Source of the DNA: JADGGV01 sp035715725
GTDB taxonomy: Bacteria; Gemmatimonadota; Gemmatimonadetes; Longimicrobiales; RSA9
DNA: 64,000 nucleotides
Assembly: GCA_035715725.1 (NCBI GenBank)
Contig: DASTKT010000048.1
Span: 4,038-68,037 of the forward strand
Direction of reading: 5' to 3'
In this document: positions 14,457-23,202 of the stretch, piece by piece
Position numbering within the stretch: position 1 is the first letter of the stretch
Layout: every line of letters begins with the position of its first letter
Notes under the pieces: model-generated
The model's database searches: none
The model's input: only the letters and a program-made list of their open reading frames with translations
Told to the model about the DNA's origin: nothing
Program-made: the position numbers and the translations under genes

Positions 14457-15821
14457 TCAATGGCGGGATTCGACGGCCAGCTCCCGCTCGATGACGTCCA
14501 GTGCGAAGTGGAGCTGCGCGTCCGTGATCACGAGCGGCGGCGTAAACGCGAGCGTGTTGAGGTGCTCCCCCTCGGTCAGCAGCAGCACCCCACGCCGGAG
14601 CGCCGCATCCGCGATGCGGAGGGCGCGTGCGCCCGCGGGGCGGCGCTCGGGTCCAGGCTCGACGAGTTCCAGCCCCTGCAAGAGCCCCAGCCCACGCGCC
14701 TGCCCGGCCAGCTCGTAACGGCCGACCCACTCCTCGAGCCGAGCGCGGAGGCGCTCACCGAGCTCGGCGGCGCGTGCGAGCAGGCCCTTCTCCTCCAGCT
14801 CGTCGAGCTGCGCCAGCGCCGCGGCGCACGCGATCGGGTTTCCCAGGAACGTGCTCGTGTGAATCGCCTCGCCGGTCGACGGCGGCCACGCCGCCATCAC
14901 CGCGGGCGTCCCGATCGCCGCCGACAGCGGCAACGCCCCGCTGAGAGCCTTGCCGACCAGGAGGATGTCCGGCGTGACGCCCCAGTGCTCGCACGCGAAC
15001 CAGCGCCCGGTCCGCCCCATGCCGCAGTAGATCTCATCCATGACGAGCACGATCCCGCGCTCGTCACAGATCTCCCGCAGCCCTGCGAGGAAGCCGGCCG
15101 GCGGCACGACGAGGCCGCCGCGCCCCTGCACCGGCTCGATCAGGATCGCACCCACCGGCGCGGCCGACGGCTCCGCCTCGTCGAGGTGCCGGCGCACGCC
15201 GGCGAGCGCCTCGGCGCACACGTCGCCGGAGCCCTCCCAGCGGAACGGGTCCGGAAACCGCGCGAAGCGCACGCCGGCGAAGAGCTGACTGCGGAACGGC
15301 TCGCGGAACTCGGGACGCCACGTGCACGCGAGTGCCCCGTACGTCAGGCCGTGGTATCCACCGGTGAACGCCAGGATGCCGGGGCGGCCGGTGGCCAGGA
15401 GCGCTGTCTTCAGCGCCGCCTCGACCGCCTCCGCGCCCGCGCTCGCCAGGATGGCCACCGAGAGGTCGCCGGGAGCGATGGCGGCCAGGCGCTCGAGCAG
15501 GCGAACCTTGACGTCGGGGGGGTAGACGTCGCCGAGGCCATGCGGGAGCCGCGCGGCCTGCGAGGCGATGGCCGCCGCCACGCGGGGGTTGGCGTGCCCC
15601 GTGGCGGCGACGGAGAAGCCCGCCGTGAGATCGACGTAGACGTTGCCATCGGCATCCGTCACGTTCGCGCCATGGGCCTCGGACCAGAAGATCGGCCCGT
15701 TGTCCGTGATGCGGGTGATGTTGCGCGACTCGACGACCGCGAGGCGAGCCGCGAGCGCACGCGAGGCCGGACCGGGGATGGCGGTCCGCAACCGAGGGAG
15801 CTCGTCGCCCGTCAGGCTCAT
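14457..15821 (-). CDS. Class III PLP aminotransferase
   Basis: 454 residues from the ATG at 15821; the upstream open stretch is Arg/Pro-rich and not family-like. The class III (omega) aminotransferase hallmarks are VYVDLTAGFSV, GGYHGLTYGAL, LIEPVQGRGG, VMDEIYCGMGRTG (Asp262) and the PLP Lys in VGKALSG (Lys291). It would transfer an omega- or alpha-amino group, as in acetylornithine or 4-aminobutyrate transaminases; the substrate cannot be fixed. No pathway genes adjoin it. No clear Shine-Dalgarno precedes the ATG. Confidence 0.88.
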   Translation of the reverse strand: MSLTGDELPRLRTAIPGPASRALAARLAVVESRNITRITDNGPIFWSEAHGANVTDADGNVYVDLTAGFSVAATGHANPRVAAAIASQAARLPHGLGDVYPPDVKVRLLERLAAIAPGDLSVAILASAGAEAVEAALKTALLATGRPGILAFTGGYHGLTYGALACTWRPEFREPFRSQLFAGVRFARFPDPFRWEGSGDVCAEALAGVRRHLDEAEPSAAPVGAILIEPVQGRGGLVVPPAGFLAGLREICDERGIVLVMDEIYCGMGRTGRWFACEHWGVTPDILLVGKALSGALPLSAAIGTPAVMAAWPPSTGEAIHTSTFLGNPIACAAALAQLDELEEKGLLARAAELGERLRARLEEWVGRYELAGQARGLGLLQGLELVEPGPERRPAGARALRIADAALRRGVLLLTEGEHLNTLAFTPPLVITDAQLHFALDVIERELAVESRH

Positions 15822-16013
15822 GACACTCGATCCGGCCGGCGAACGGGTCCGGCCACGGCGGGTGGGTTCGCCGCGCCGACGCCCTGCCGGCGCGCCTCGC
15901 GGCCATTTCGCGCATCCCCTGCCTGGACCGTGGCTTGCACGAAACATCCGGCGGGGGCGGCGAGGAGCGAATATGACGCGCGGGGCGGCGGCGCGCCATG
16001 AACGGGAGGCGGC

Positions 16014-16247
16014 ATGAGCGGGCGCGACATGGAAGGTGACAACCGGTATCGGCGGAAGCGGGCGCGGGCGGCGCGGCGGCGCGGGGTGCTGCCGAGCCAG
16101 GCGGGCGCGACGCTGGGGTCCTCAAAACAGCGGCGCGAGGTGGATGCCGACTACCCGGAGACGCTGGTGGCGAAGCACAACCGGAAGCAGCCCGGGTCGG
16201 GCATTCCGCACGAGGAACCGAAGCCGACGTGGTACGACGAGGAGTGA
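16014..16247 (+). CDS. Small basic hypothetical protein
   Basis: 77 residues with a good GGGAGG site 5 bases before the ATG. The N-terminal half is very basic (RYRRKRARAARRRG), the C-terminal half acidic and Pro-rich, ending PTWYDEE. It looks disordered and may bind nucleic acid, but no family is recognised. Confidence 0.6.
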   Translation: MSGRDMEGDNRYRRKRARAARRRGVLPSQAGATLGSSKQRREVDADYPETLVAKHNRKQPGSGIPHEEPKPTWYDEE

Positions 16248-16258
16248 TCGCGGGGTGG

Positions 16259-16287
16259 CCGGGAGCGCGGCGCGGTGCGCTCCCGGC
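16259..16287. terminator. Hairpin between convergent genes
   Basis: A perfect 11-bp stem (16259-16269 with 16277+1 to 16287) and an 8-base loop. It lies 12 bases past the 16014-16247 stop and just before the convergent HTH-zinc-ribbon gene end. Confidence 0.6.
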
Positions 16288-16305
16288 GGGCGGAGAGAGC
16301 GCCGG

Positions 16306-16812
16306 TCAACGGCGACGGAGCACGAGCACGGTGACGGCGCCGGCGACGGCGCCGGCGAGCATGGCGCCGCCGAGCGCGACGAGGCGGTCTCGTGGCGGTG
16401 CGGCGGCGGTTGCGGCCTCGGGCGGGGCCGTCGCTGCGAGCGCGCCGGGCGCGGCGGCGGCGGATCCGGGCGGGAGCGGGGGCTCCGCTTCGGTCGGGGG
16501 GATGGCGGCCAGCTCGGCGATGTGGTCACGCAGGGCGGAGCCCGCGTCGGCGGTAGCCTGGCGCAGGGCGGCGATGCTCTGCTCGAGGCCGCAGCCGGGG
16601 CACTGCGCCTCGCCGCCGGAGCGGGCGAGCCGGTTGTGGAAGACGAGGATCGTGCCGCACTCGCGGCACGGCTCGCCGGTGGTGGCGGGCTCGAGCGCCT
16701 CGTAGAGCGCGCGGCGTGAGAGGCCGAGGCGGTCGGCGATATCTCCCACCGACGCATCAGATTCCCAGTAGAGGCGGTTGGCTTCGGCCCGAAGGGCGTC
16801 GTCGGTCGTCAT
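16306..16812 (-). CDS. HTH plus zinc-ribbon protein with C-terminal membrane anchor
   Basis: 168 residues; GGAGG sits 5 bases before the ATG. Residues about 18-40 form a helix-turn-helix (ASVGDIADRLGLSRRALYEAL). A zinc ribbon follows with Cys49-x2-Cys52 and Cys71-x2-Cys74. Then come a helical segment, an Ala/Pro-rich linker, and one membrane helix near the C terminus (about 147-165, MLAGAVAGAVTVLVL) ending in RRR. The order suggests a membrane-tethered DNA-binding or sensory protein. I do not know a named family with this layout. It is divergent from the Omp85-like gene 128 bases away, which could be a target. Confidence 0.75.
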   Translation of the reverse strand: MTTDDALRAEANRLYWESDASVGDIADRLGLSRRALYEALEPATTGEPCRECGTILVFHNRLARSGGEAQCPGCGLEQSIAALRQATADAGSALRDHIAELAAIPPTEAEPPLPPGSAAAAPGALAATAPPEAATAAAPPRDRLVALGGAMLAGAVAGAVTVLVLRRR

Positions 16813-16940
16813 CCCGGCCTCCGTTCGCTGTCGGTGGCGCAAGATAGCGCCGGGCTTTCGGTGCGACCAGCGTCCCGGGCAGCGAAACCTCCGGGGGGTG
16901 GCCGGCGTACAGAAGGCCGACCCCCCGCCACCGAGGTCGC

Positions 16941-19136
16941 ATGTGGATCGTCGCCGTCGCCGTCCTGCTGCAGCATTCCCCATCGATCGGACAGAGCCCG
17001 CCACCGGACACCGTTTCCGCGTACGCGAACGCGGGGACGCGTGAGCTGGTGACCCGGGCGCGGGCCCGTCGGGAGGTCACGGACGCCTCCATCCGGACGT
17101 ACTCCGCGCTGGCGCGGGAGCACATCTCCTTGGGCATCGAGGCGTTGCGCCGGGACCGGCTGCTGTACCGGCGGGAACTGGCGGCGCGGGTGACGTGGCG
17201 GCGGGACGCGCCGGGCCGGGTCGAGGTGGTGGGCGCGCGAGAGGCGATTCCGGCGGTGCTGCACGGGGTTCGCGTCCCGGAGGACCTTCGGCGGGCCGCG
17301 CCGGACCTGGCGTTCGATCCCACGGACGATCGCCTGCTGCTCGGTATGGGCAGCGACTCGAGCTTCCTGCGGCACCCGCTGGCTTCGGGCGCCGAAGCGC
17401 ACTACCGCTTCGCCGTCGGGGACACGACGACGCTGCGGCTCCCCGACGGTCGCACGCTGCGACTGATCGAGCTGCGGGTGACGCCGCGGCGGCGGGATCC
17501 GCACCTGCTGCGGGGCTCGCTCTGGCTGGACGGCGAGAGCGCCGCGGTCGTCCGGGCGGTGGTGCGGTTGGCGGACGCCTTCGACCTGGAGCGGGACGAC
17601 CCCGATCCGGATGACGACGCGAAGGACATCCCCGGGGTGCTGAAGCCGATCCGGGCCGATCTGCGCTATCTCACCGTGGACTACGGGCTGGTGGATTTCC
17701 GCTGGTGGCTGCCGCGGACCATCGCGGTGGACGGCTGGGCGGAGCTGGGGAGCTTCATGCGGTTCCCGCTGCGGTTCGAGCGGAGCTACAGCGCCTACGA
17801 GGTTTCGGGAGACACGGCCGTGGGCGCGATCCGGCGCGCGGAGGCGCCGCCGGGGCCGATCGACGGGCGCGTCTGCTCGCGGGCGCGCGGCGCCGGCTTC
17901 GGGCCGGTGTGCACGTGCCACGAGCGCCGCTGCCGCTACTACGACGTCGTCATACCGGCAGACAGTGCGGCGCTGCTGGCCAGCGCGGAGTTGCCGGCGT
18001 CCCCGTTCGCCGAAGGGGAGGCGCTGGTGACGGAGGCAGAGCTGAGGGACGTGGCCAAGCAGCTCGGGCGGATGCCGGCGCCGGAGTGGCGCGCGGACCG
18101 GCCGACGCTCGCCTGGGGGCTGGGGCGGGCCGGGCTCGTGCGCTTCAACCGGGTCGAGGGGATCTCGGTGGGAGCGCGGGCGCAGGAGGACTTCGGCCGG
18201 CTGGCGGTGGACGGCACGGTACGGCTCGGCTTCGCGGCCGGCGCCGACGATCCCGGCACCGGACGCCACCGCGGTGCGCAGCTCTCGCCGGATGTGGTGC
18301 TCGGGATCACGCACGAAACGTCGTCGTCGACGTTCCGGCTCGCCGCCTACCGCCGGCTGGCGGTGGTGGATCCGGCCACGCGCGCGCTCGGGATCGGCAA
18401 CTCTCTGTCCGCGCTCGTGCTCGGCCGCGACGACGGCGACTACTTCCGCGCCACGGGGCTCGAGCTGACGCGCCGCGGCGTGCCGGTCGGGGAGGAGCGG
18501 CTTTCGTGGCGACTGTTCGCCGAGCGGCAAGGGGCGGTGACCCGGAACACGGATTGGAGCATCCCCCGTCTGTTCGGGTCCGACGAGCGCTTCCGCGAAA
18601 ACCTGCGTGCGGACCGCGCAGACCAGGCTGGCGCCGAAGCGTCGCTGCGGATCGAGCGCGGCCTCGATCCGCGCGGCATCCGGTGGGGCTTCGTCCTCGC
18701 CGCCGAGGGCGCCGCGGGGACGTTCGAGTACCTCCGGCCGGCGGCCACGGCGCGTCTCGGCTTCCCGATGCCGTTTGGGCTCGTCGGCTCCGTGGAGGGG
18801 GCGGCCGGGACATCCGTGGGGACGCTGCCCACGCAGCGACTCTGGCTCCTGGGCGGTCCGGCCACGCTGCGCGGCTACGGCGGGGATGCCATCCACGGCC
18901 CGGCGTTCTGGCGCGGCCGCGCCGAGCTGGCCACCTCCCTCCCCGCGGCGCGGCTGGCCGTCTTCGGGGACGCGGGGTGGGCGGGCGAGCGCGGCGGCTT
19001 CACGACCGGGCGGCCACTGCTCTCGGCCGGCGCGGGCGCGAGCTTCCTGGACGGCCTTCTGCGGGTCGACCTGGCGCGCGCGCTGCGTGGCACTCCCGGT
19101 TGGCGCCTGGACCTCTACCTCGACGGACTCCTCTGA
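16941..19136 (+). CDS. Omp85/BamA-type outer-membrane beta-barrel protein
   Basis: 731 residues with a short N-terminal signal-like segment (about 1-18). The N-terminal half is a periplasmic domain (FRWWLPRTIAVDGWAELGSF) rather than recognisable POTRA repeats. The C-terminal half (from about 380) shows alternating hydrophobic beta-strands typical of a barrel, with the Omp85 lid motif RGYGGDA and a strand-rich C terminus. It carries four closely spaced Cys (RVCSRARGAGFGPVCTC, then ERRC) that might form disulfides. Likely outer-membrane insertion or transport, but clients are unknown. No clear Shine-Dalgarno is seen. Confidence 0.75.
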   Translation: MWIVAVAVLLQHSPSIGQSPPPDTVSAYANAGTRELVTRARARREVTDASIRTYSALAREHISLGIEALRRDRLLYRRELAARVTWRRDAPGRVEVVGAREAIPAVLHGVRVPEDLRRAAPDLAFDPTDDRLLLGMGSDSSFLRHPLASGAEAHYRFAVGDTTTLRLPDGRTLRLIELRVTPRRRDPHLLRGSLWLDGESAAVVRAVVRLADAFDLERDDPDPDDDAKDIPGVLKPIRADLRYLTVDYGLVDFRWWLPRTIAVDGWAELGSFMRFPLRFERSYSAYEVSGDTAVGAIRRAEAPPGPIDGRVCSRARGAGFGPVCTCHERRCRYYDVVIPADSAALLASAELPASPFAEGEALVTEAELRDVAKQLGRMPAPEWRADRPTLAWGLGRAGLVRFNRVEGISVGARAQEDFGRLAVDGTVRLGFAAGADDPGTGRHRGAQLSPDVVLGITHETSSSTFRLAAYRRLAVVDPATRALGIGNSLSALVLGRDDGDYFRATGLELTRRGVPVGEERLSWRLFAERQGAVTRNTDWSIPRLFGSDERFRENLRADRADQAGAEASLRIERGLDPRGIRWGFVLAAEGAAGTFEYLRPAATARLGFPMPFGLVGSVEGAAGTSVGTLPTQRLWLLGGPATLRGYGGDAIHGPAFWRGRAELATSLPAARLAVFGDAGWAGERGGFTTGRPLLSAGAGASFLDGLLRVDLARALRGTPGWRLDLYLDGLL

Positions 19137-19213
19137 GCCGGAGCGGGCACGGGCGTTGCACCCTGTGAGACTGGAATCGAGAGTGTTTCCAGGGACTTAC
19201 GGGGACGCCGCCA

Positions 19214-19624
19214 ATGACTCGCCCGCGACCGTCGCTCGCCGCGTTGTGCGCCGCCCTGGCGCTCTCCGCCTGTAGCGATGCCGGGCCAGCGCCCAGCAAT
19301 GCCTCGGCGGAGTCGGTCCACCACGAGGGCCGGGCCGGGCGAGCGGAGCCGGCGGGCCCGGCGCGCGTCTTCTTCAACCTGACGGCGTACGGCTGGTATG
19401 CGCGGGGCGAGCCGCTGATGCTCGACGGTCGAGCGTACGGGCTCGCCGGCGGGCCGAAGCCGGTGCCGTTCCGCGAGCTCGAGCGCGTCGGCGACTATCA
19501 GGGCGTCGACGTGTACGCTGCGAAGGGCCGCGGCCGCGACACGCTGCTCGTTCCCGTGTTCGACGGCTACTGGCTGCCGTTCTCGGCGTCGGCCGCACCG
19601 GTGGCGGAGGGCCCGGCGGGCTGA
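19214..19624 (+). CDS. Small lipoprotein
   Basis: 136 residues. The signal peptide ends in lipobox LSAC (Cys at about 20). A polar linker is followed by a compact domain (FFNLTAYGWYARGEPLMLDGRAYG, then FRELERVGDYQGVDVYAAKG) that ends DGYWLPF. No family recognised. It lies 77 bases after the barrel gene and 44 before the LD-carboxypeptidase gene on the same strand, so an envelope role is plausible. Confidence 0.75.
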   Translation: MTRPRPSLAALCAALALSACSDAGPAPSNASAESVHHEGRAGRAEPAGPARVFFNLTAYGWYARGEPLMLDGRAYGLAGGPKPVPFRELERVGDYQGVDVYAAKGRGRDTLLVPVFDGYWLPFSASAAPVAEGPAG

Positions 19625-19668
19625 TAAGCTCCCCCGACCACGCCTCGGGACCGGAGCGAGACCGCACG

Positions 19669-20589
19669 ATGATCCTTCCGCCACACCTGTTCCCCGGCGC
19701 ACGGGTAGCGCTGGTGGCGCCGGCCGGGCCGGTCAGCGCCGAGCGCGCCGAGGGCGCACTGGCGCGCTGCCGGGCGCTCGGACTCGAGCCCATCCTGGGG
19801 TCCGCGGCGCTCGAGCGAAACGGCTATCTCGCGGGGGACGACGCGCGGCGCGCGGCGGACCTGCAGCGCGCGATCGACGACCCGGGCGTGGACGGGATCT
19901 GGGCACTTCGCGGTGGCTACGGAACGATGCGGCTGCTGCCGCTGCTCGACCTCGGGCCGCTGGCGGAGCGGCCGAAGCCCTTCATCGGCTTCAGCGACAA
20001 CACCACGCTCCACCTCGCGCTGGCGCGTCTCGGCGTGGCGTCGTACCACGGTCCGCATCCCGGCGAGAGCGTCACTCCCGTGACCGACGAATGCTTCCGG
20101 CGAGTCCTCTTCGAGCCGGAAGCCGCCGGACCACTGCCTCTGCCGGAGGCTGCACCGCGGGTATGCACGCTGGTCGCCGGCGTGGCGGAAGGCCCATTGG
20201 TCGGGGGGAACCTGGCGCTCGCCGCGGCGGCGTGTGGCACCCCCGCGGCGATGACGTCCGAGGGGAAGGTGGTCTTTCTGGAGGACGTCGGAGAGCCGGC
20301 CTACCGGCTGGACCGGATGCTGATGCAGCTCCGGCTGGCCGGCGCGCTCGACGGCGCCGTGGGGCTGGCGCTGGGGCGCTTCACGGAGGTGGAGCCGCAA
20401 ACGAACGACCGCCCGGTGGATGCGGTCTTCCGCGAGGTGGCGGAGTCGCTCGGCGTCCCGGCGGTCCTCGGGCTGCCGATCGGCCACGTGGCCGACAACT
20501 GGACGCTTCCATTGGGGGTTCGGGCGCGGCTCGATGCGGGGGCCGGGATGCTGTCACTCGTGGAGCCCGCGGTGAGCGGGCGATTCTGA
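19669..20589 (+). CDS. LD-carboxypeptidase (peptidase family S66)
   Basis: 306 residues. It removes the terminal D-alanine from the tetrapeptide of recycled murein peptides, or related substrates such as microcin C in MccF-like members. The unusual Ser-Glu-His triad is visible: Ser109 in GFSDNT, Glu205 in FLEDVGEPAYRLDR and His273 in GLPIGHVADNW. RGGYGTMRLLP (81-91) is the family signature. No signal peptide, so cytosolic recycling is likely. It starts a short plus-strand run with the cobalamin adenosyltransferase gene 41 bases downstream. Confidence 0.92.
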   Translation: MILPPHLFPGARVALVAPAGPVSAERAEGALARCRALGLEPILGSAALERNGYLAGDDARRAADLQRAIDDPGVDGIWALRGGYGTMRLLPLLDLGPLAERPKPFIGFSDNTTLHLALARLGVASYHGPHPGESVTPVTDECFRRVLFEPEAAGPLPLPEAAPRVCTLVAGVAEGPLVGGNLALAAAACGTPAAMTSEGKVVFLEDVGEPAYRLDRMLMQLRLAGALDGAVGLALGRFTEVEPQTNDRPVDAVFREVAESLGVPAVLGLPIGHVADNWTLPLGVRARLDAGAGMLSLVEPAVSGRF

Positions 20590-20630
20590 GCAGCAGAGCC
20601 GACCAGGGCGTCATTTCCGGGAGAGGCAAA

Positions 20631-21197
20631 GTGGTCGAGCGGATCTACACGCGCACCGGCGATGCGGGGGAGACGGGGCTGTTCGGCGGGGGCCGCGTCT
20701 CGAAGGCGAGCCCGCGGGTGGAGGCCTATGGCGAGGTGGACGAGCTGACGGCCCAGCTCGGGTGGGCGCTGACGCTGGTGGCCGATGCGCGTGTGCGGGA
20801 GTGGATCGCGTCGGTGCAGCCGGACCTGCTGGTGGTCGGCTCGCACCTGGCCACGCCGACCTCCGGACGCGGCCGCCGGCCATGGCTACCGGAGCTGCCC
20901 GCCGGGCGCGTCGAGGAGCTGGAGCGCTGGATCGACGAGGCGGAGGACGCGATGCCGGCGCTGGACGTCTTCATCCTCCCCGGCGGCTCGCCCGGGGGGG
21001 CGGCGCTGCACCTCGCGCGGACGGTCTGCCGGCGGGCCGAGCGGCGGGTGGCCGCGCTGGCGGCGGAGGAGCCGGTCGAGCCGTGGGTCCTGACCTACCT
21101 GAACCGGCTGTCGGACCTCCTCTTCGACCTGGCCCGCCTGGAGAACCACCGCAGCGGGACGCCCGAGCCGCGCTGGGAGCCGCGCAAGGAGAGATGA
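20631..21197 (+). CDS. Cob(I)yrinic acid a,c-diamide adenosyltransferase, PduO type
   Basis: 188 residues from the GTG at 20631, preceded by GGGAGAGG. The enzyme adenosylates cob(I)alamin using ATP to give coenzyme B12. The PduO ATP-binding start YTRTGDAGETGLFGGGRVSK is clear, as are the helix signatures RRAERRV and YLNRLSDLLFDLAR near the C terminus. Its presence implies that some adenosylcobalamin-dependent enzyme is encoded elsewhere. The stop overlaps the next gene as ATGA. Confidence 0.93.
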   Translation: MVERIYTRTGDAGETGLFGGGRVSKASPRVEAYGEVDELTAQLGWALTLVADARVREWIASVQPDLLVVGSHLATPTSGRGRRPWLPELPAGRVEELERWIDEAEDAMPALDVFILPGGSPGGAALHLARTVCRRAERRVAALAAEEPVEPWVLTYLNRLSDLLFDLARLENHRSGTPEPRWEPRKER

Positions 21198-21775
21198 GCG
21201 GAGGGGGGCGTGCCGGCGCGATGGCGGCGCGGCTCGCGACGCAGGCCCGGGCGCGGGGCATCGACGAGGCGGGTGCCGGACACGTCGCGCGTGCGTTCGA
21301 GCTCGCGATGAGTCGCCGCGGTCTCGCGGAGGAGGACCCGGGCTACCTGCACCCGGGACGCACCGCGCTCATCCTGCTGGAAGACGCCGCGGTGCGCGAC
21401 GAGACGGTCCTCGCCGCCGGCACGCTGGTGGACGCGGCCAACCCGGGGCTCGCGGTCCCAACGGCGGAGATCGAGCACGACCTCGGGGCCGCGGAGGCCG
21501 CGCTCGTGGCGGCGGTGCCGGTCCCGGCCGCGGCCGACGCGCTGCTCGAGGGGCTGCTCGTGGCGGAGGAAGCGGTGCGGCTGCTCGCCCTCGCCGACCG
21601 GCTCGACCTGGTCCGGCACCTGCACCTGCGGCCATCGGCGGAGTGGGCGGAGACGCACGCGCTGACCCGCGCCGCATACTTGCCGGTGGCGGAGCGGACG
21701 TGCGGTCTGCTGGCCCGGCGGCTACGCTGGTGGTGTGATAGGTTCGCCGCGCGCTACCTAGCCGGGCGCGGATAA
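21194..21775 (+). CDS. Degenerate HD-domain-like protein coupled to the adenosyltransferase gene
   Basis: 193 residues; the ATG overlaps the previous stop. It is helical. HPGRTALILLEDAAVRDETVLAAGTLVDAANPG resembles the HD region of RelA/SpoT-type phosphohydrolases, where an HD pair normally stands at the position of LVDA. The His of that pair is absent, so hydrolase activity is doubtful. The second half (AEEAVRLLALADRLDLVRHLHLRPSAEW, split by short loops) resembles the later helices of that fold, and the C terminus is Trp/Arg-rich. Function unknown; co-translation with PduO may be incidental. Confidence 0.6.
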   Translation: MSGGGRAGAMAARLATQARARGIDEAGAGHVARAFELAMSRRGLAEEDPGYLHPGRTALILLEDAAVRDETVLAAGTLVDAANPGLAVPTAEIEHDLGAAEAALVAAVPVPAAADALLEGLLVAEEAVRLLALADRLDLVRHLHLRPSAEWAETHALTRAAYLPVAERTCGLLARRLRWWCDRFAARYLAGRG

Positions 21776-21867
21776 CCTCGTGGCGCCCCACCCCTTGCGA
21801 CCCCGCAGGCGCCGACACACTTTTTCCAGCGTACCGACACACCCGATTCACCCGGCGGAGGACCGGA

Positions 21868-22101
21868 ATGCCCTACGTGATCGCGGAGCCGTGCATCGGG
21901 ACCAAGGACGCGAGCTGCGTCGAGGTCTGCCCGGTGGACTGCATATATGAAGGCGAGGACCAGTACTACATCCACCCGGACGAGTGCATCGACTGCGGCG
22001 CGTGCGAGCCGGAGTGCCCGGTTACCGCGATCTTCCCGGACACCGACGTCCCGCCCGAGTGGTCGTCGTACATTGAGAAGAACCGCGCGCACTTCGAGTA
22101 G
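21868..22101 (+). CDS. 7Fe-8S type ferredoxin
   Basis: 77 residues. Eight cysteines fall in the seven-iron pattern: Cys9, Cys17, Cys21, Cys25 and Cys40, Cys43, Cys46, Cys50 (a 3Fe-4S plus a 4Fe-4S cluster; the first motif has the wide spacing of 7Fe proteins). An acidic C-terminal tail follows. It is a cytosolic electron carrier; the partner is not evident. GGAGGA lies 5 bases before the ATG. The TTG-started lipoprotein gene overlaps its 3' end by 29 bases. Confidence 0.93.
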   Translation: MPYVIAEPCIGTKDASCVEVCPVDCIYEGEDQYYIHPDECIDCGACEPECPVTAIFPDTDVPPEWSSYIEKNRAHFE

Positions 22102-22552
22102 CACCGGCACGCTGATCGCCGCGGTGCTGCTGGTCACGGGCTGCGCCATCCACTCGCAGCGCTCACCGCGACCGGAGGCCGCGGCGGCCGACGTCACGGC
22201 CATGCTCCGATCCTCGGCGGAGTCATGGAACCGTGGCGACCTCGACGGCTTCCTCGACGACTACCTGGACTCGCCCGAGACGACGTTCGTCACCGGTCCC
22301 GGCCTCATCCACGGCATCGCGCCGATCCGCGAACGCTACCTCCGAAGCTACTGGAAGGGCGGGCGCCCCGCGCAACTGCTCCGGTTCGAGCAGCTCGTGG
22401 TGCGGCCGCTCGGCGCCGACTACGCGCTGGCGACCGGCCGCTACGTGCTGAGCGACCGGGAGACCGGCGCCGCCGGGCCGAGCGGAAACTTCTCGCTGGT
22501 GCTGCGCCGGACGCCGGCGGGTTGGAAGATCGTGCACGACCATTCGAGCTAG
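22073..22552 (+). CDS. NTF2-like/SnoaL-fold lipoprotein
   Basis: 159 residues if started at the TTG at 22073, inside the ferredoxin gene. That start is chosen because it yields a textbook lipoprotein signal: Arg-Arg, then LIAAVLLV and lipobox VTGC (Cys at about 24). The mature part is a DUF4440/SnoaL-like fold (MLRSSAESWNRGDLDGFLDDY, then FSLVLRRTPAGWKIVHDHSS). The family is a cone-shaped ligand or catalytic scaffold with very diverse roles. No ATG or GTG in frame would preserve the signal. A hairpin follows the stop. Confidence 0.8.
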   Translation: MRRTARTSSSTGTLIAAVLLVTGCAIHSQRSPRPEAAAADVTAMLRSSAESWNRGDLDGFLDDYLDSPETTFVTGPGLIHGIAPIRERYLRSYWKGGRPAQLLRFEQLVVRPLGADYALATGRYVLSDRETGAAGPSGNFSLVLRRTPAGWKIVHDHSS

Positions 22553-22563
22553 GCCCGCGCTCG

Positions 22564-22598
22564 CGCAAGAGGTCGGCTGCGCCGCGCGACCTCTTGCG
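22564..22598 (+). terminator. Hairpin after the NTF2-like lipoprotein gene
   Basis: A perfect 12-bp stem (22564-22575 with 22587-22598) and an 11-base loop, 11 bases after the stop. The decamer CCTCTTGCGG of the right arm recurs about 25 bases later. Confidence 0.65.
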
Positions 22599-22649
22599 GC
22601 CCGCGCCAGCGGGCCTCTTGCGGGCGGCCGCAGGGCGCCCAAACGCATC

Positions 22650-22680
22650 GGCGCGCTCGCCCGGGGAGGGCGAGCGCGCC
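22650..22680. terminator. Second hairpin at the convergent junction
   Basis: A perfect 12-bp stem (22650-22661 with 22669-22680) and a 7-base loop, just beyond the stop of the minus-strand gene at 22704-22931. It can serve either strand. Confidence 0.6.
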
Positions 22681-22703
22681 GCGTTCGACGGACCGCTGGG
22701 TCC

Positions 22704-22931
22704 TTACAGCCCGGCTGCGCGAATGGCGTCCAGCGACTGCTCGGCGGGGAGATTTTCGCCGGCCGGGACGAGCCCGTTGACGGGCTGCTCGGGACGGCGC
22801 GTGAGCAGGAGACTGGCCGCGACGGCTGCGACGGCCAAAAGGCTGACACTCAAGGTGCGAATGGCTCCTCCCGCGCTGGAGGTGTGATGAAGCTCGACCG
22901 GGGACGCATGGTCGGGACTGGCCGAGTGCAT
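22704..22931 (-). CDS. Small single-pass membrane protein
   Basis: 75 residues from the ATG at 22931; upstream in-frame ATGs exist up to 23024. A polar His-rich start precedes one membrane helix (about 27-45, LSVSLLAVAAVAASLLL). A short extracytoplasmic tail contains PVNGLVPAGENLPAEQSLD and ends IRAAGL. The membrane segment and its position before a terminator support a real gene, but no function is known. Confidence 0.5.
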   Translation of the reverse strand: MHSASPDHASPVELHHTSSAGGAIRTLSVSLLAVAAVAASLLLTRRPEQPVNGLVPAGENLPAEQSLDAIRAAGL

Positions 22932-23202
22932 CTTCCGTGCCTGGTGGCGCTTGGAGGCTAATCGGCGCACTGGCGCGGAGTTGCGGCCGTCTATTGAACG
23001 CGCGGCGTCGCCATCCTGTGACAAGAAGTATCGATCGGGTGTACGATTTCACGAGCACCGCCTCCGGTCGGCCGGCGGCCGCCGGAGTGGAGGGAGAACG
23101 GAGCGGGGGCGTCGCCCGGCCCCCGGGGCGGCGTGGCGAGCGCCGCGACGGCACGAATCCGCCCTGGTGGCGCCGGGGCCCAATCGCAGGTCTGGTGGAC
23201 GG

